Origin: Chersky-840 sp963838775
Lineage (GTDB): Bacteria; Actinomycetota; Acidimicrobiia; Acidimicrobiales; UBA8190
NCBI GenBank assembly: GCA_963838775.1
Contig: CAWISP010000009.1
Span: 1 to 64,000 of the forward strand
Length of the DNA: 64,000 bases
Direction: 5' to 3'
The translations under genes were made by a program, and so were the position numbers. This document shows, piece after piece, positions 25,894 to 34,827 of the stretch. Each line of letters starts with the position of its first letter. Position 1 is the first letter of the stretch. The notes under the pieces were generated by a model. That model was not told where the DNA came from. It was given only the letters and a program-made list of their open reading frames with translations, and did no database searches.

Positions 25894-26074
25894 GACATAT
25901 CCTGCCCGGCGGCGGCCCGCCGACGCCGACGAGGCAGGGCCCGCGGACACGTCGGTGTCGCGACGCGGGAGACCTGTCCGGGTTCACCCCCGCTCCCCGG
26001 GTGTCGGGGCACGGCGTTCGCCATGTTCTCTCGGGGGCCGGATGGGGTCATGGGTACCCCGCCGGATAGGGTAC

Positions 26075-26090
26075 GATACGGTACCGTTTC
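26075..26090. promoter_or_regulatory. Near-palindrome upstream of the second tetR (candidate operator)
   Basis: GATACGGTACCGTTTC is a 16-bp near-palindrome with one mismatched pair around a perfect ACGGTACCGT core. It lies about 45 bp before the tetR start, and a second GGTACGATACGG-like copy overlaps it on the left. Position and symmetry suit autoregulation by the TetR protein encoded immediately downstream. Confidence 0.5.
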
Positions 26091-26118
26091 CTAATCCCTC
26101 GAGGAGACCGCTCCAGCC

Positions 26119-26139
26119 ATGACGGGCGACCGGCGATGA
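26119..26139 (+). CDS. Six-codon upstream ORF overlapping the second tetR start (ATGA)
   Basis: An ATG at 26119, preceded by GAGGAG, opens six codons and stops at a TGA that overlaps the tetR ATG at 26136. The tetR ATG has no ribosome site of its own, so translation may be coupled through this tiny frame. The alternative is that ATG 26119 is simply unused and the GAGGAG serves tetR at poor spacing. Confidence 0.3.
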   Translation: MTGDRR

Positions 26140-26780
26140 CGACCACAAAGATCACCGAAGCCGAGCATCACGCCGGCCGACCCCTCGACGCCTCCCGTGA
26201 CGTCGCCCTGAGCGAGGCCGCCCTCGAGCTCCTGACCGAGATCGGATACGACCGGCTGACGATCGAGGCTGTTGCCTCCCGGGCCCGTGCGAGCAAGACG
26301 ACGATCTATCGCCGGTGGACCGGCAAGGCCGAGTTGGTTGTCGACGCCCTCAACGGCCTGAGAGCAACCGCGCCGGTCCCTGACACCGGGTCGCTACGAG
26401 GAGACCTCGAAGCGATCGCGCGCAGCGCCGCGAGCACCGACAACCGATTCGACGCGCAGCTCACGATCGGGCTCATCACCGCCCTGGCACGCGACGCGGA
26501 GCTCCGCCTGGCCTTTCGCGAGCGATTGATCGATCCTCACCGCGCCCTGCTGAAGCAGGTGTTCGAACGCGCCGTGGGACGGGGAGAGATTCCGGCCGAT
26601 CGCAATCTCGACCTTCTGGTGTCGCTCTTTCCCGGCCTTGTCATACAACACCTCCTGATTTTCGGGGAGTTCCCGGAGGCTCAGTTCGTCGAGCAGGTGA
26701 TGCACGACGTCATCCTGCCCTTGGCCACGGCCCCGCCGGGCCTGCCCCGGCCGTCGCCTGCCTCGTCGTCGGGCAGCTGA
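26136..26780 (+). CDS. TetR/AcrR-family regulator 2
   Basis: 214 residues. The helix-turn-helix spans about residues 24-66 (ALELLTEIGYDRLTIEAVAS, then SKTTIYRRWTGKAELV). The C-terminal half fits the TetR_C_33-type ligand domain (DAQLTIGLITALARDAELRLAFRERLIDPHRALL). It is followed by a hairpin and, 106 bp on, by a second MMPL exporter on the same strand, which it probably represses. The ending is proline/serine-rich and unremarkable. Confidence 0.88.
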   Translation: MTTTKITEAEHHAGRPLDASRDVALSEAALELLTEIGYDRLTIEAVASRARASKTTIYRRWTGKAELVVDALNGLRATAPVPDTGSLRGDLEAIARSAASTDNRFDAQLTIGLITALARDAELRLAFRERLIDPHRALLKQVFERAVGRGEIPADRNLDLLVSLFPGLVIQHLLIFGEFPEAQFVEQVMHDVILPLATAPPGLPRPSPASSSGS

Positions 26781-26790
26781 GGTGGATGGT

Positions 26791-26808
26791 GCGGCCGGTT
26801 GTGGCCGC
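26791..26808 (+). terminator. GC-rich hairpin between tetR 2 and MMPL 2
   Basis: GCGGCC and GGCCGC pair around a six-base loop directly after the tetR stop. There is no following T run, so it is not a classical intrinsic terminator. It may attenuate read-through into the exporter gene or stabilise the tetR message end. Confidence 0.35.
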
Positions 26809-26886
26809 GCCGGCATGATCGTTGAACACAAGTCATTTCAGGTCGGCTGGAAAGTCCAGTCTTCGCAACGTTGAGGAGTTTGGGCA

Positions 26887-29109
26887 ATGCGTCGTCTCGC
26901 TACATGGTGTGTCCGACACCGCCGGTTGGTGGTCCTGTTCTGGGTCAGCGTTCTGGTGGTGGTCAGCCTGATCTCCAGAGCGGCGGGTTCGGACTACTCG
27001 AACAGCTTCTCGTTGCCGAAGACCGAATCCGCTGACGCCATCAACCTTCTGGAGGCGGCCTCCCCCAAGGTGTCGGGCGATGTCGATCAGATCGTCTTCA
27101 CCGCCTCGGGCTCGGGTGTGCGGAACCCCGCCGTCGTGGACCGCATCAACTCGATGTTGGCTCGAGAGGCGAAGGTTCCCCACGTCTCGAACATCGTGTC
27201 TCCCTATGGACCGCAAGGGGCCACCCATGTGAGCAAGGACGGAGAGGTCGCCTTCGCGACCGTGACGTTCGACAAGCAAGCGCAGAATCTTTCGACCCCC
27301 ATCGCCAAGGATCTCGTCAATACGGCCAAATCCGCTGATACCGCCGGCCTCCAGGTGGCGGTGTCGGGGCAACTTGCCGAGGAAGCGGACAGGCCGTCAA
27401 TCGGAGGGACGGGCATCGGCGTGCTCCTGGCCGCCGTCGTGCTCCTGCTCGTGTTCGGGTCCGTCTTCGCCATGGCCCTGCCCCTCATCTCGGCCCTGGC
27501 CTCGCTCGGCACCGCCGTGGGGTTGATCGGACTGCTGAGCCACGTCATGAAGATGCCGGAGTTCTCGACCACGCTGGTGCTCCTCATCGGCCTGGGTGTG
27601 GGCATCGACTACGCCCTGTTCATCGTGACCCGCCACCGACAGGGCCTCATCGCCGGACGTGATGTCGAGTCATCGATCGTCACGGCGGTCGACACCTCGG
27701 GCCGCGCCGTGCTGTTCGCCGGCATCATCGTCTGCATCGCTCTTCTGGGCATGTTCGCACTCGGGGTGTCGTTCCTGTACGGCTTGGCCGTCGCGGCCGC
27801 ACTCGGTGTCGCCCTTACGATGATCGCCGCGCTGACGCTGTTGCCCGCCCTCCTCGGGTTCATCGGTCCCCGGGTCCTGTCGCGCCGACAGAAGGCCAAC
27901 CTGGCGAAGAACGGCCCCCGCATCGTGGGCACCGGCACGAAGGGGTTCTGGCCCCGCTGGGCGGAGATCGTCCGGCGGCGTCCTGCGCTTCCGGCGGGCG
28001 TCGCGCTGGTGCTCATCGTGGTCATCGCCCTGCCCTTCTTCTCTTTGCGCCTCGGGTCGGCCGACCAAGGAAACGATCCAGTGGGGTCGACGACGCGCCA
28101 GGCGTACGACATGTTGGCGCAAGGGTTCGGTCCGGGATTCAACGGGCCACTCGAGCTCGTGGCGGTCGTGCACAATGCGGCCCAAGACGGTGCACTCAAC
28201 CGGGTCGTGACCGAGGTCGGGGCCCAGCCCGGTGTGGCCCGGGTGGCGCCGCCCATACTCATCCCGTCCAAGAACGGCGCCGATGTGGCATTGATCAACG
28301 TCTATCCCACCAGCGCGCCCCAGGACGCGGCCACGACGAACCTCGTCTACCACCTCCGGCAGGTCACCCTCCCGGCCGTGGTCTCGGGGTCGGGCCTGAC
28401 CGTGCTCGTGGGCGGGACGACCGCCATCTTCATCGATTTCGCCCACGTGCTGTCAGCCAAGCTCCCGCTCTTCATCGGTCTCGTGGTCCTGCTCTCGTTC
28501 TTGCTGCTGTCGATGGTGTTTCGGAGCATCGTCATTCCGCTGGTGTCCGCAGCCATGAACGTGCTCTCGATCGGCGCGGCCTTCGGGATCCTCGTCGCCG
28601 TCTTCCAATGGGGTTGGCTCGGCTCGATCGTCGGCGTCAACAGGGCCGGGCCGGTCGAAGCGTTCCTGCCGGTGATGTTGTTCGCCATCCTCTTCGGCCT
28701 CTCCATGGACTACCAGGTCTTCCTCGTCTCTCGTATCTACGAGGAATGGCTCCACACCCGCGACAACCGGCTCGCCGTGCGCAACGGTCTGGCGGCGACG
28801 GGCAAGACGATCACCGCCGCCGCCCTGATCATGATCCTCGTCTTCGGCGCGTTCATCCTGGGGGGCGAGCGTGTGATCAAGGAATTCGGGTTGGGACTGG
28901 CCGGTGGGATCCTGGTGGACGCGGTCGTGATCCGCATGGCCGTCGTCCCCTCGGTCATGCTGCTCATCGGCAAGGCGAACTGGTGGTTCCCCCCGGCACT
29001 GGACCGGGTGCTGCCCCACATCGGGCTCGAGCATCCCGAAGCGCCCAAGGCCGACAGTGCGGTCGAGCGTGATCAGAGCGGCGGACCACACGACCTGGTG
29101 AAGGTCTGA
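26887..29109 (+). CDS. MMPL/RND-family membrane transporter 2
   Basis: 740 residues, starting at an ATG with GAGGAG upstream. Duplicated helix bundles carry LLIGLGVGIDYALFIVTRHRQGL in the first half and ILFGLSMDYQVFLVSRIYEEWL in the second, the MmpL hallmarks. It is clearly homologous to transporter 1 along its length (shared QAYDLLAQGFGPGFNGPL versus QAYDMLAQGFGPGFNGPL). The gene order tetR-MMPL on one strand differs from the divergent first pair, so this is likely an old duplication rather than a tandem copy. Substrate unknown. Confidence 0.92.
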   Translation: MRRLATWCVRHRRLVVLFWVSVLVVVSLISRAAGSDYSNSFSLPKTESADAINLLEAASPKVSGDVDQIVFTASGSGVRNPAVVDRINSMLAREAKVPHVSNIVSPYGPQGATHVSKDGEVAFATVTFDKQAQNLSTPIAKDLVNTAKSADTAGLQVAVSGQLAEEADRPSIGGTGIGVLLAAVVLLLVFGSVFAMALPLISALASLGTAVGLIGLLSHVMKMPEFSTTLVLLIGLGVGIDYALFIVTRHRQGLIAGRDVESSIVTAVDTSGRAVLFAGIIVCIALLGMFALGVSFLYGLAVAAALGVALTMIAALTLLPALLGFIGPRVLSRRQKANLAKNGPRIVGTGTKGFWPRWAEIVRRRPALPAGVALVLIVVIALPFFSLRLGSADQGNDPVGSTTRQAYDMLAQGFGPGFNGPLELVAVVHNAAQDGALNRVVTEVGAQPGVARVAPPILIPSKNGADVALINVYPTSAPQDAATTNLVYHLRQVTLPAVVSGSGLTVLVGGTTAIFIDFAHVLSAKLPLFIGLVVLLSFLLLSMVFRSIVIPLVSAAMNVLSIGAAFGILVAVFQWGWLGSIVGVNRAGPVEAFLPVMLFAILFGLSMDYQVFLVSRIYEEWLHTRDNRLAVRNGLAATGKTITAAALIMILVFGAFILGGERVIKEFGLGLAGGILVDAVVIRMAVVPSVMLLIGKANWWFPPALDRVLPHIGLEHPEAPKADSAVERDQSGGPHDLVKV

Positions 29110-29214
29110 GTTACGACGCCCGTGCGTCGGTCGCGGGCTCCGACTGCGTCGGATGGCCGAAAACGTGGGAGTCGTGTCATTGACGCTATGGTCGGGGCCG
29201 TGCAGGCTGGCGCG

Positions 29215-30208
29215 ATGAAGGCACGCGCCGTCGTCATCGTCGCCTATCCCGGGGTCCAGCCCCTCGACGCCGTCGGGCCGTTCGAGGTCTTCGCGGGGGC
29301 CACGCGCGCCCTCGAGGCTTCGGGCCGGGCCGGCGGCTACGGCGTCGTGCTGGCCTCGGCGAGCGGGCCGCGGGTCCGGGCCGAGAGCGGGCTGAGCTTG
29401 TGCACCGACGCGCTGCCCGACGCCGGTGAACGGATCGACACCTTGGTTCTGGCCGGTGGCGACGGGGCGCAATCGGCGCGCCATGACGAAGGCCTCATCT
29501 CGTGGATCTCGGCCGTGGCGCCCCGCTGCCGCCGTGTCGCCGCGGTGTGCACGGGTGCCTTCTTGGCCGCCGAGGCCGGTCTGCTCGATGGGCGGCGTGT
29601 CACGACCCATTGGGCCCGGGCGGAGCAGTTGGCCACGGAGTTCCCCTCTGTCGACGTCGACGCCGATCCGATCTACGTCCGGGACGGAAAATTCTGGACG
29701 AGCGCCGGGGTCACCGCCGGCATCGACCTCGCCCTCGCCCTGGTGCAGGACGATTTCGGTGTCGACGTTGGCGCAGACCGTCGCCCGGTACCTGGTCATG
29801 TTCCTGCACAGACCGGGAGGTCAGACCCAGTTCGCCTCGCCCGTGTGGGTACCGCGCGCCGAGCGTTCGACCGTACGCGCCGTGCAGACCCTCGTCGAAG
29901 CGGCTCCGGGAGGTGACCACCGCCTCCCTGTCCTGGCGGCGGCGGCGGCCATGAGCGTGCGCCATTTCGCCAGGGTGTTCGGCACAGAGGTGGGCGAGAC
30001 GCCCGGCAAGTTCGTGGAGCGGGTGCGGGTGGAAGCGGCCCGGCGCGAGCTCGAGAGCACCGACGACACCCTCGACGTGGTGGCGGCGCGCTGTGGGTTC
30101 GGCACCGCCGAGACGCTGCGCCGGGTCTTCCAGCGACGACTCAACGTGGCACCTGACTTCTACCGTCGACGCTTCCGCGTCGTCGCAGGCGAAAGGACCT
30201 CGGCGTGA
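29215..30208 (+). CDS. GlxA-type AraC-family regulator with DJ-1 domain (one +1 frameshift as read)
   Basis: The N-terminal ~190 residues form a DJ-1/PfpI domain: AYPGVQPLDAVGPFEVF, then the nucleophile-elbow region AAVCTGAFLAAEAGLLDG and THWARAEQL. The expected next segment (AQTVARYLVMFLHRPGGQ) continues one base later near 29768; removing one T of a TT pair restores DVAQTVARYL. The remaining frame gives the AraC helix-turn-helix (LAAAAAMSVRHFARVFGTEVG and AARCGFGTAETLRRVFQRR). Several in-frame starts exist; I take the ATG just before the first DJ-1 strand. Its stop overlaps the next DJ-1 gene's GTG. Confidence 0.78.
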
Positions 30209-30855
30209 GCGACACCCTGCATGTCGTCATCCCCCTCTTCCCGAGGTTCACCGCCCTCGACGGCGTGGGACCGTACGAGGTGCTGCAACGCATCCCTTCG
30301 ATCGAGGTCACCTTCATCGGTCACACCCGGGGCGAGGTCAGAAGCGAGAACGGCATGCTCGGGATCACCGTCGACGCCACCTTCGAGGACATGCCCGAGC
30401 CCGACATCATCGTGTTCCCCGGAGGGGTGGGGACCCGCGCCCTCGAGCACGATGACCGGGTGCTCGAGTGGGTGCGCCGTGCGCATGTGACGACCCGCCT
30501 GACGACGTCGGTCTGCACCGGATCCCTCGTCCTCGCCGCGGCAGGCCTGCTCGACGGCCTCACCGCCACCACGCACTGGTCGTGCTACGCGGAGCTCGAA
30601 GCGCACGGTGCCGTGCCCACGGCGGTGCGTGTGGTGGAGCACCTGGACCACCGCATCATCACCGCAGCAGGGGTGTCGAGCGGCATCGACATGGCACTGC
30701 GCGTCGTGGAGCTTGTGGTGGACCGCACCGCCGCCCAAGCGGCCCAGCTGATGATCGAGTACGACCCCGACCCACCGTTCGACTCCGGCTCGGTGGCGAA
30801 GTCCGACGATGTCATCCTCCATCGGGTGATCGAATACGCGCAGCTCCGCCGGTAG
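30205..30855 (+). CDS. DJ-1/PfpI family protein (isonitrile hydratase/amidotransferase-like)
   Basis: 216 residues beginning with a GTG that overlaps the upstream regulator's stop (GTGA). It has a DJ-1 fold with IPLFPRFTALDGVGPYEVL, the FPGGVGTRAL turn and the nucleophile elbow SVCTGSLVLAAAGLLDG, then THWSCYAELEAHGAVPT. Such proteins are annotated as isonitrile hydratases or putative glyoxalase III/chaperones; the exact activity cannot be set from sequence. Coupling to a GlxA-like regulator that also has a DJ-1 domain suggests the two respond to the same small molecule. Confidence 0.82.
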   Translation: MSDTLHVVIPLFPRFTALDGVGPYEVLQRIPSIEVTFIGHTRGEVRSENGMLGITVDATFEDMPEPDIIVFPGGVGTRALEHDDRVLEWVRRAHVTTRLTTSVCTGSLVLAAAGLLDGLTATTHWSCYAELEAHGAVPTAVRVVEHLDHRIITAAGVSSGIDMALRVVELVVDRTAAQAAQLMIEYDPDPPFDSGSVAKSDDVILHRVIEYAQLRR

Positions 30856-30886
30856 TCGGAAGCGTCCGCCACGAAACGCGGCGTGG

Positions 30887-31855
30887 TCAACGAGGGTGAG
30901 GCTCTGCGAAGCGCGGTGAACGGCGGAGCACGCCGAGGACGTCACCCAGGGCGGCGATCTGCTGGCGTGCCACGGTGGGCGCCACGCCCGGGACGTGGAT
31001 CCGGAGGTTGAGCGCATCGACACCCGCCCGGTCCGCCACCGCCGCCAGATCACCGGCCAGCGTGGCGGCATCCCCGGCCGCCGCCAGCTGCTCACCCTGC
31101 CAGTGCACCTGGGCACCGGTCGGGGCGTAGCTCCGATAGCGGTCCACCTGCCGGTCGACGTGATCCCGGGGCGGAGCCCCCATCCACGCCCGCCGCACGA
31201 GCACACAGGGCTGGTTCCCTCCCGCCTCGTGATACGTGTCGGTCAGGGTGCGGATCCTCTCGGGCGTCGACAGCGAGTCGAACAGCAGGCCGACGCCGAG
31301 GCCTGCGGCCCGGCGCACCGCCACCGTGCTCATGGCGGCGCTCACGACCGGCACCGGGTCCTGTGCGCACCGGGCGATGGCAGGGTCACCACCCAGAAGT
31401 CCGAGGTCCGTGCCGCCCAACGCCCCGGCAACCACGGCCAAGCCCTGCGCGAAACGACGAGTGAGGTCTTGCTTGGTGAGACCCATGATGTCGAAGTCCG
31501 CCTGGAGCGAGCCGGCCGCGAGGCCGACACCGACCCGCCCCGGAAAGCGCGCCGCCAGCCACGCCACTTCTTCGGCCACCAAGGCGGGAGGGCGCAGCGG
31601 CAGCAGGAGCGGGCACGGTGCGGCCCACCCCGCGGGCATCGCCTCGAGCAGCCATCCCGCCGCCTGCAGGGGATTGGGCATGTAGCCGGCGAACCCACCG
31701 TGGTGCTCGCTCGTCATCACCCCGTCGAATCCACTTTCTATGCCGAGCACCGCCTGGTCACGCAGTTCGCGCACCATCTCCTCGGCGGGGAGCTCGACAT
31801 GGGGGTAGAGGCGGAGCGAGATCGATCCTCGGCCCAAGGGGTGACGGCGCTCCAC
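30887..31855 (-). CDS. LLM-class (F420-dependent type) oxidoreductase
   Basis: 322 residues with a TIM-barrel luciferase-like layout: SISLRLYPHVELPAEEMV, SGFDGVMTSEHHGGFAGYMPNPL, LPLRPPALVAEEVAWLAARFPGRVGVGLAAGS and GVDALNLRIHVPG. The SEHH segment is the usual start of the cofactor side. Actinobacterial relatives mostly use F420H2, others FMNH2. It is the last gene of a leftward cluster of two SDRs, a cupin and a GNAT protein, consistent with a small-molecule degradation or modification pathway. Substrate unknown. Confidence 0.83.
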   Translation of the reverse strand: MERRHPLGRGSISLRLYPHVELPAEEMVRELRDQAVLGIESGFDGVMTSEHHGGFAGYMPNPLQAAGWLLEAMPAGWAAPCPLLLPLRPPALVAEEVAWLAARFPGRVGVGLAAGSLQADFDIMGLTKQDLTRRFAQGLAVVAGALGGTDLGLLGGDPAIARCAQDPVPVVSAAMSTVAVRRAAGLGVGLLFDSLSTPERIRTLTDTYHEAGGNQPCVLVRRAWMGAPPRDHVDRQVDRYRSYAPTGAQVHWQGEQLAAAGDAATLAGDLAAVADRAGVDALNLRIHVPGVAPTVARQQIAALGDVLGVLRRSPRFAEPHPR

Positions 31856-31867
31856 CGGGAGATCCTG

Positions 31868-32669
31868 TCACAGCGTCGTGAACCGTCCACCGTCGACGAC
31901 GACGGTCTGCCCGGTGATGTAGCGAGCTCCTTCGCCCAGAAGGAACACGACGACCGGGGCGATGTCGGTGTCGGGATCGCCGACCCGTCCGAGCGGGACG
32001 ACCCGGGCCAGACGTCCCCGGAGCTCGGGGTTCTCGAGATACGCCCTCTCCAGCGCCGGGGTGTGGGCCAACGGCGACACGCACACCACGCCCACCCCGA
32101 GGGGGCCCCATTCCACGGCCAGGCTCCGGGCCAGGCCCCGAACCGCACCCTTCACGGCCGCGTAGGCGGGGAGCGCGACGCTTCCTTCCATCGCGGCGGG
32201 CGACGTCATGAGAAGAAACCGTCCTCGGCGCTTCTGCAAGAGAGGCAGAGCGAAGCGAGCGCAGTGGTACGCGCCCCGCAGCGACACCGCCACATGGTCG
32301 TCCCATGTCGTCGTCGTCGATGGCGTCGAGCGCGACGACCTCGCTCGAACGGCGACTGGTGGCGTTGTGGACCACGGCGTCGAGCCCACCGAAGCGCTGC
32401 ACCGCCGTCTGCACCGCCGCCTCGACCTGCTCCGCCACGGCGACGTCGGTGCGCACGAAGAGGCCACGACCGCCGCCTCTGTCGATCAGGTCGGCGGTCT
32501 CCGCCCCGTTGTCGCCGGGGCCGGCCACGACGACAGCGGCACCGGCCTGCGCGCACGCCGCGCAGATGGACCTTCCGATCCCGGCCCCGCCCCCGGTGAC
32601 GAGGACGACGTTCCCCTCGAGCGGCTTCGCCGAGGTTCGCCGACCCGGTTCTCTCGGCGATCGGCTCAC
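31868..32669 (-). CDS. Short-chain dehydrogenase/reductase 1 (one +1 frameshift as read)
   Basis: The Rossmann opening VVLVTGGGAGIGRSIC is followed by VVHNATSR. The frame breaks in a GAC-GAC-GAC-GAC run near 32310. One base on, it resumes as WDDHVAVSLRGAYHCARFALPLL, then SPAAMEGSVALPAYAAVKGAVRGLARSLAVEW (YxxxK site) and ITGQTVVVDGGRFTTL at the end. The joined protein is about 265 residues, normal for classical SDRs. The GTG start overlaps the stop of the second SDR-like gene (GTGA). Likely NAD(P)-dependent oxidation or reduction of a cluster metabolite. Confidence 0.75.
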
Positions 32670-33398
32670 GGTGCCATCCACACGCCGCCGTCCACGCCGA
32701 TGGTGGCGCCGGTCACCGACCGCCACGAGGGGGACAGCAGCGTCTGGACCACCGGGGCCACGACGCCACGAAGGTCGGGCGGCTCGAGGGCGGGAGCAGG
32801 CTGTCCGGGTCGATCCGGAGGCGTGTCGCCGTCCTCGCCGTGGGGGGCGAGCAAGGTGGCGGGCACCGCCACGCAGTTCACGGTGACGCGCCGGTGTCCC
32901 CAGGCCCGCGCCGCCGCTTTGGCCAGGGCGCGCTGGCCCTCGGTCACCGCCGCCCAGGGTCCGAAACCGGCCGCGCCGACGAGCGACAACGTGGGCACCA
33001 CCAAGACCAGCGTCCCCCCGGCGGCGTGCAACGCATCGAACACGCCCTGGAAGCACACCAGTGTCCGGTGCAGCGGGATCTCGACCCGGGTCCTCCACGC
33101 GTCGGCGTCGAGATCGGCGACGGCGCCGGCCCGGCCGGGATCATCGCCCACCGACGCCATCACGACCCCGTCGAGCGATCCCAGGGGCCGAACCGTCGCG
33201 TCGAGCGCGGCACGGAATAGGTCACGGCTCGCCAAGCTGGAGAGGCCCAGCGCTGCCACCGACGCGCCCAGTTCCCCGAGCCCCGCCACCAGCTCGACCC
33301 CGGCCGCGGTGTCGGCGCCGACGACGGCAACGGTCGACCGCCGGGCACCGACGCCGTCATCGAGGGGGCGGGCCGGGCCGGTGGCGGCCGTCAGCCAT
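32666..33398 (-). CDS. SDR-like protein 2, divergent (start region uncertain)
   Basis: A Rossmann-type protein of about 240 residues: STVAVVGADTAAGVELVAGLGELGASVAAL, LDGVVMASVGDDP, TLVLVVPTLSLVGAAGFGPWAAVTEGQRALAKAAARAW and the SDR ending SVTGATIGVDGGVWMAP. The usual YxxxK is replaced by WAAVTEGQRALAK, so catalysis is doubtful. No ATG, GTG or TTG lies in frame near the start. Either a CTG at 33394 is used, or the ATG at 33398 is used with one extra C in the CCCCC run near 33365. Its stop overlaps SDR 1. Confidence 0.65.
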
Positions 33399-33940
33399 CC
33401 AGAACCTCTCCGTCGACCACCCAGCGCGAGCGCAGGTCGGCGAGCCACGGGGGCAATTCGATCTCGGGGTCCGGCAGTGCCTCCGCACCGCGCTGCGCCA
33501 GGGCACGGTGGAAAGGCGTCGGGATCGTCACCCCAGGACCTGGGGTCTCCCATCATCACCTCGAGCAGGAGGGTGCCCCCGCTCCCGGCCACGAACGGGC
33601 CGAAGGCCGCGCCGAACGGCAACTCGATGTGGGTGCCGGCGGGGCAGTGCCGGTCGCCGCACCACATGTCGCCCTCGATGACGAACAGGACGTGCGGGCT
33701 GTAGTGGCCGTGGCGACGGACCACGACCCCGGGGTCCCATTTGGCGTACAGCGAGAGGTATGGGGGATCGGGCGAGAATGCCAACCACTTCTCCCACACC
33801 GACGACACCGAACCGTCGGCGTTCCGGATCGCCTTGACCTGTTGCCAGGTGACGTCGGGGTCGTCGGTGTGACGGAAGGTGGGCTCGAGGCCCGGCACCC
33901 TCACGTCTCCCCGACGTCGGCCTTCCTCGGTCTCGCTCAT
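33391..33940 (-). CDS. Cupin-domain protein (one +1 frameshift as read)
   Basis: Starts at ATG 33940 with GGGGAGC upstream. The beta-barrel core is clear: WLAFSPDPPYLSLYAKWDPGVVVRRHGHYSPHVLFVIEGDMWCGDRHCPAGTHIELPFGA in outline, with metal-ligand candidates in RRHGHYSPH. After DDPDAF the printed frame runs on into the SDR-like gene, an artificial 564-residue join. Removing one base of the AAA at 33512-33514 gives HRALAQRGAEALPDPEIELP and a stop at 33391. Probably a ChrR/dioxygenase-type cupin; function unknown. Confidence 0.68.
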
Positions 33941-33992
33941 CGTCGCTCCCCGGAACTGTCGTGGTGTCGTGCGCCCGGCGCGCCCGAAGCGG

Positions 33993-34805
33993 TCACGAAG
34001 GCCGGCCGACCGACGGAGGTCCGAAGCACCACCGGTAGCGCGACACCTCGACGAATCCCAGACGCAGGTAGAGCGGCTCGCCCGCTTCGGACGCCTCGAG
34101 CACGATGGCCCGGGCACCGAGCTCGAATCCCGCCCCGACCGCCCAGCGTGTGCACAGCTCACCGAGGCCTCGGCCCCGGGCCGCCGGGATCGTCCCCACC
34201 AGCTGGATGCCGGCCACGGCCCCGCTCGCCACGACCATGGCGGTCGCCACCGGTCGCCCCCCGCGGCGAGCCACGACGGCGCGGACGTCGGGCCCGCACA
34301 CCGCCTCCAGGGATGCGAGTTGGGCTTCCGCCGCGTCCCGGGGGAGGAACGAGTCGGCATAGGCGTCGACGGTCACCGCCAGATAGTCGAGTCTGCCGTC
34401 GTCGTCGGTGACCTCGTCGAGGGTGACGCCCGGCGGCACGACACCGGCGTCGAGGGGGTGGTCCAGGGCCAGGCGGGGAGCTCCCAGGGGGGAGATCGAG
34501 GCGTAGCCGCTCTGGAGCGCGCTGTGCTCGAGGTCGACATCGGCGTGGGCGGCGACCCACACGCAGTACCCGGGGCGATCGGAGAAGAACGCCGCGGCGC
34601 GCGCCAACACCTCGTCGGGGTGCAGGGACCGGTCCAGGCGGATGGCGCCGTTGTGGTACGGGCCGGGCCAGGTCTTCGAGGTGGAGTACAGGAGCACGCC
34701 CCCGTCTTCCTCGAGCTCGGCGCCGGGGGCGGTCGTGGCGTACAGCCGCATGGTCGAGGCCAGGTTGTGGTCGCCGGCGGCCAGCAATTCGTCGCGATCC
34801 ATCAT
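33993..34805 (-). CDS. GNAT-family N-acetyltransferase
   Basis: About 270 residues. The C-terminal half contains the acetyl-CoA binding segment VGTIPAARGRGLGELCTRWAVGAGFELGARAIVLEASEAGEPLYLRLGF, with the R-G-R-G-x-G P-loop and the typical final A/E-x-x-LY-x-(R/K)-x-GF. The N-terminal half is a second, degenerate GNAT-like fold. Two ATGs lie at the start (34811, 34805); I use 34805. It is divergent from the Gfo/Idh gene with only about 22 bp between them. The acceptor molecule is unknown. Confidence 0.82.
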   Translation of the reverse strand: MMDRDELLAAGDHNLASTMRLYATTAPGAELEEDGGVLLYSTSKTWPGPYHNGAIRLDRSLHPDEVLARAAAFFSDRPGYCVWVAAHADVDLEHSALQSGYASISPLGAPRLALDHPLDAGVVPPGVTLDEVTDDDGRLDYLAVTVDAYADSFLPRDAAEAQLASLEAVCGPDVRAVVARRGGRPVATAMVVASGAVAGIQLVGTIPAARGRGLGELCTRWAVGAGFELGARAIVLEASEAGEPLYLRLGFVEVSRYRWCFGPPSVGRPS

Positions 34806-34827
34806 CGGCAACGTAGTTTGCAGGACC

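Noticed and set aside
29768..29769. Programmed +1 frameshifting in the GlxA-like gene
   Set aside because: No slippery sequence with a rare codon or stop is evident, and the same +1 sign at six other unrelated sites makes sequence error more likely.
32666..34360. A single 564-residue frame joining cupin and SDR-like sequence
   Set aside because: The join results from a one-base shift near 33513 that hides the cupin stop. The two domains are separate genes in overlap, and the first 140 codons are a shadow of the GNAT gene.
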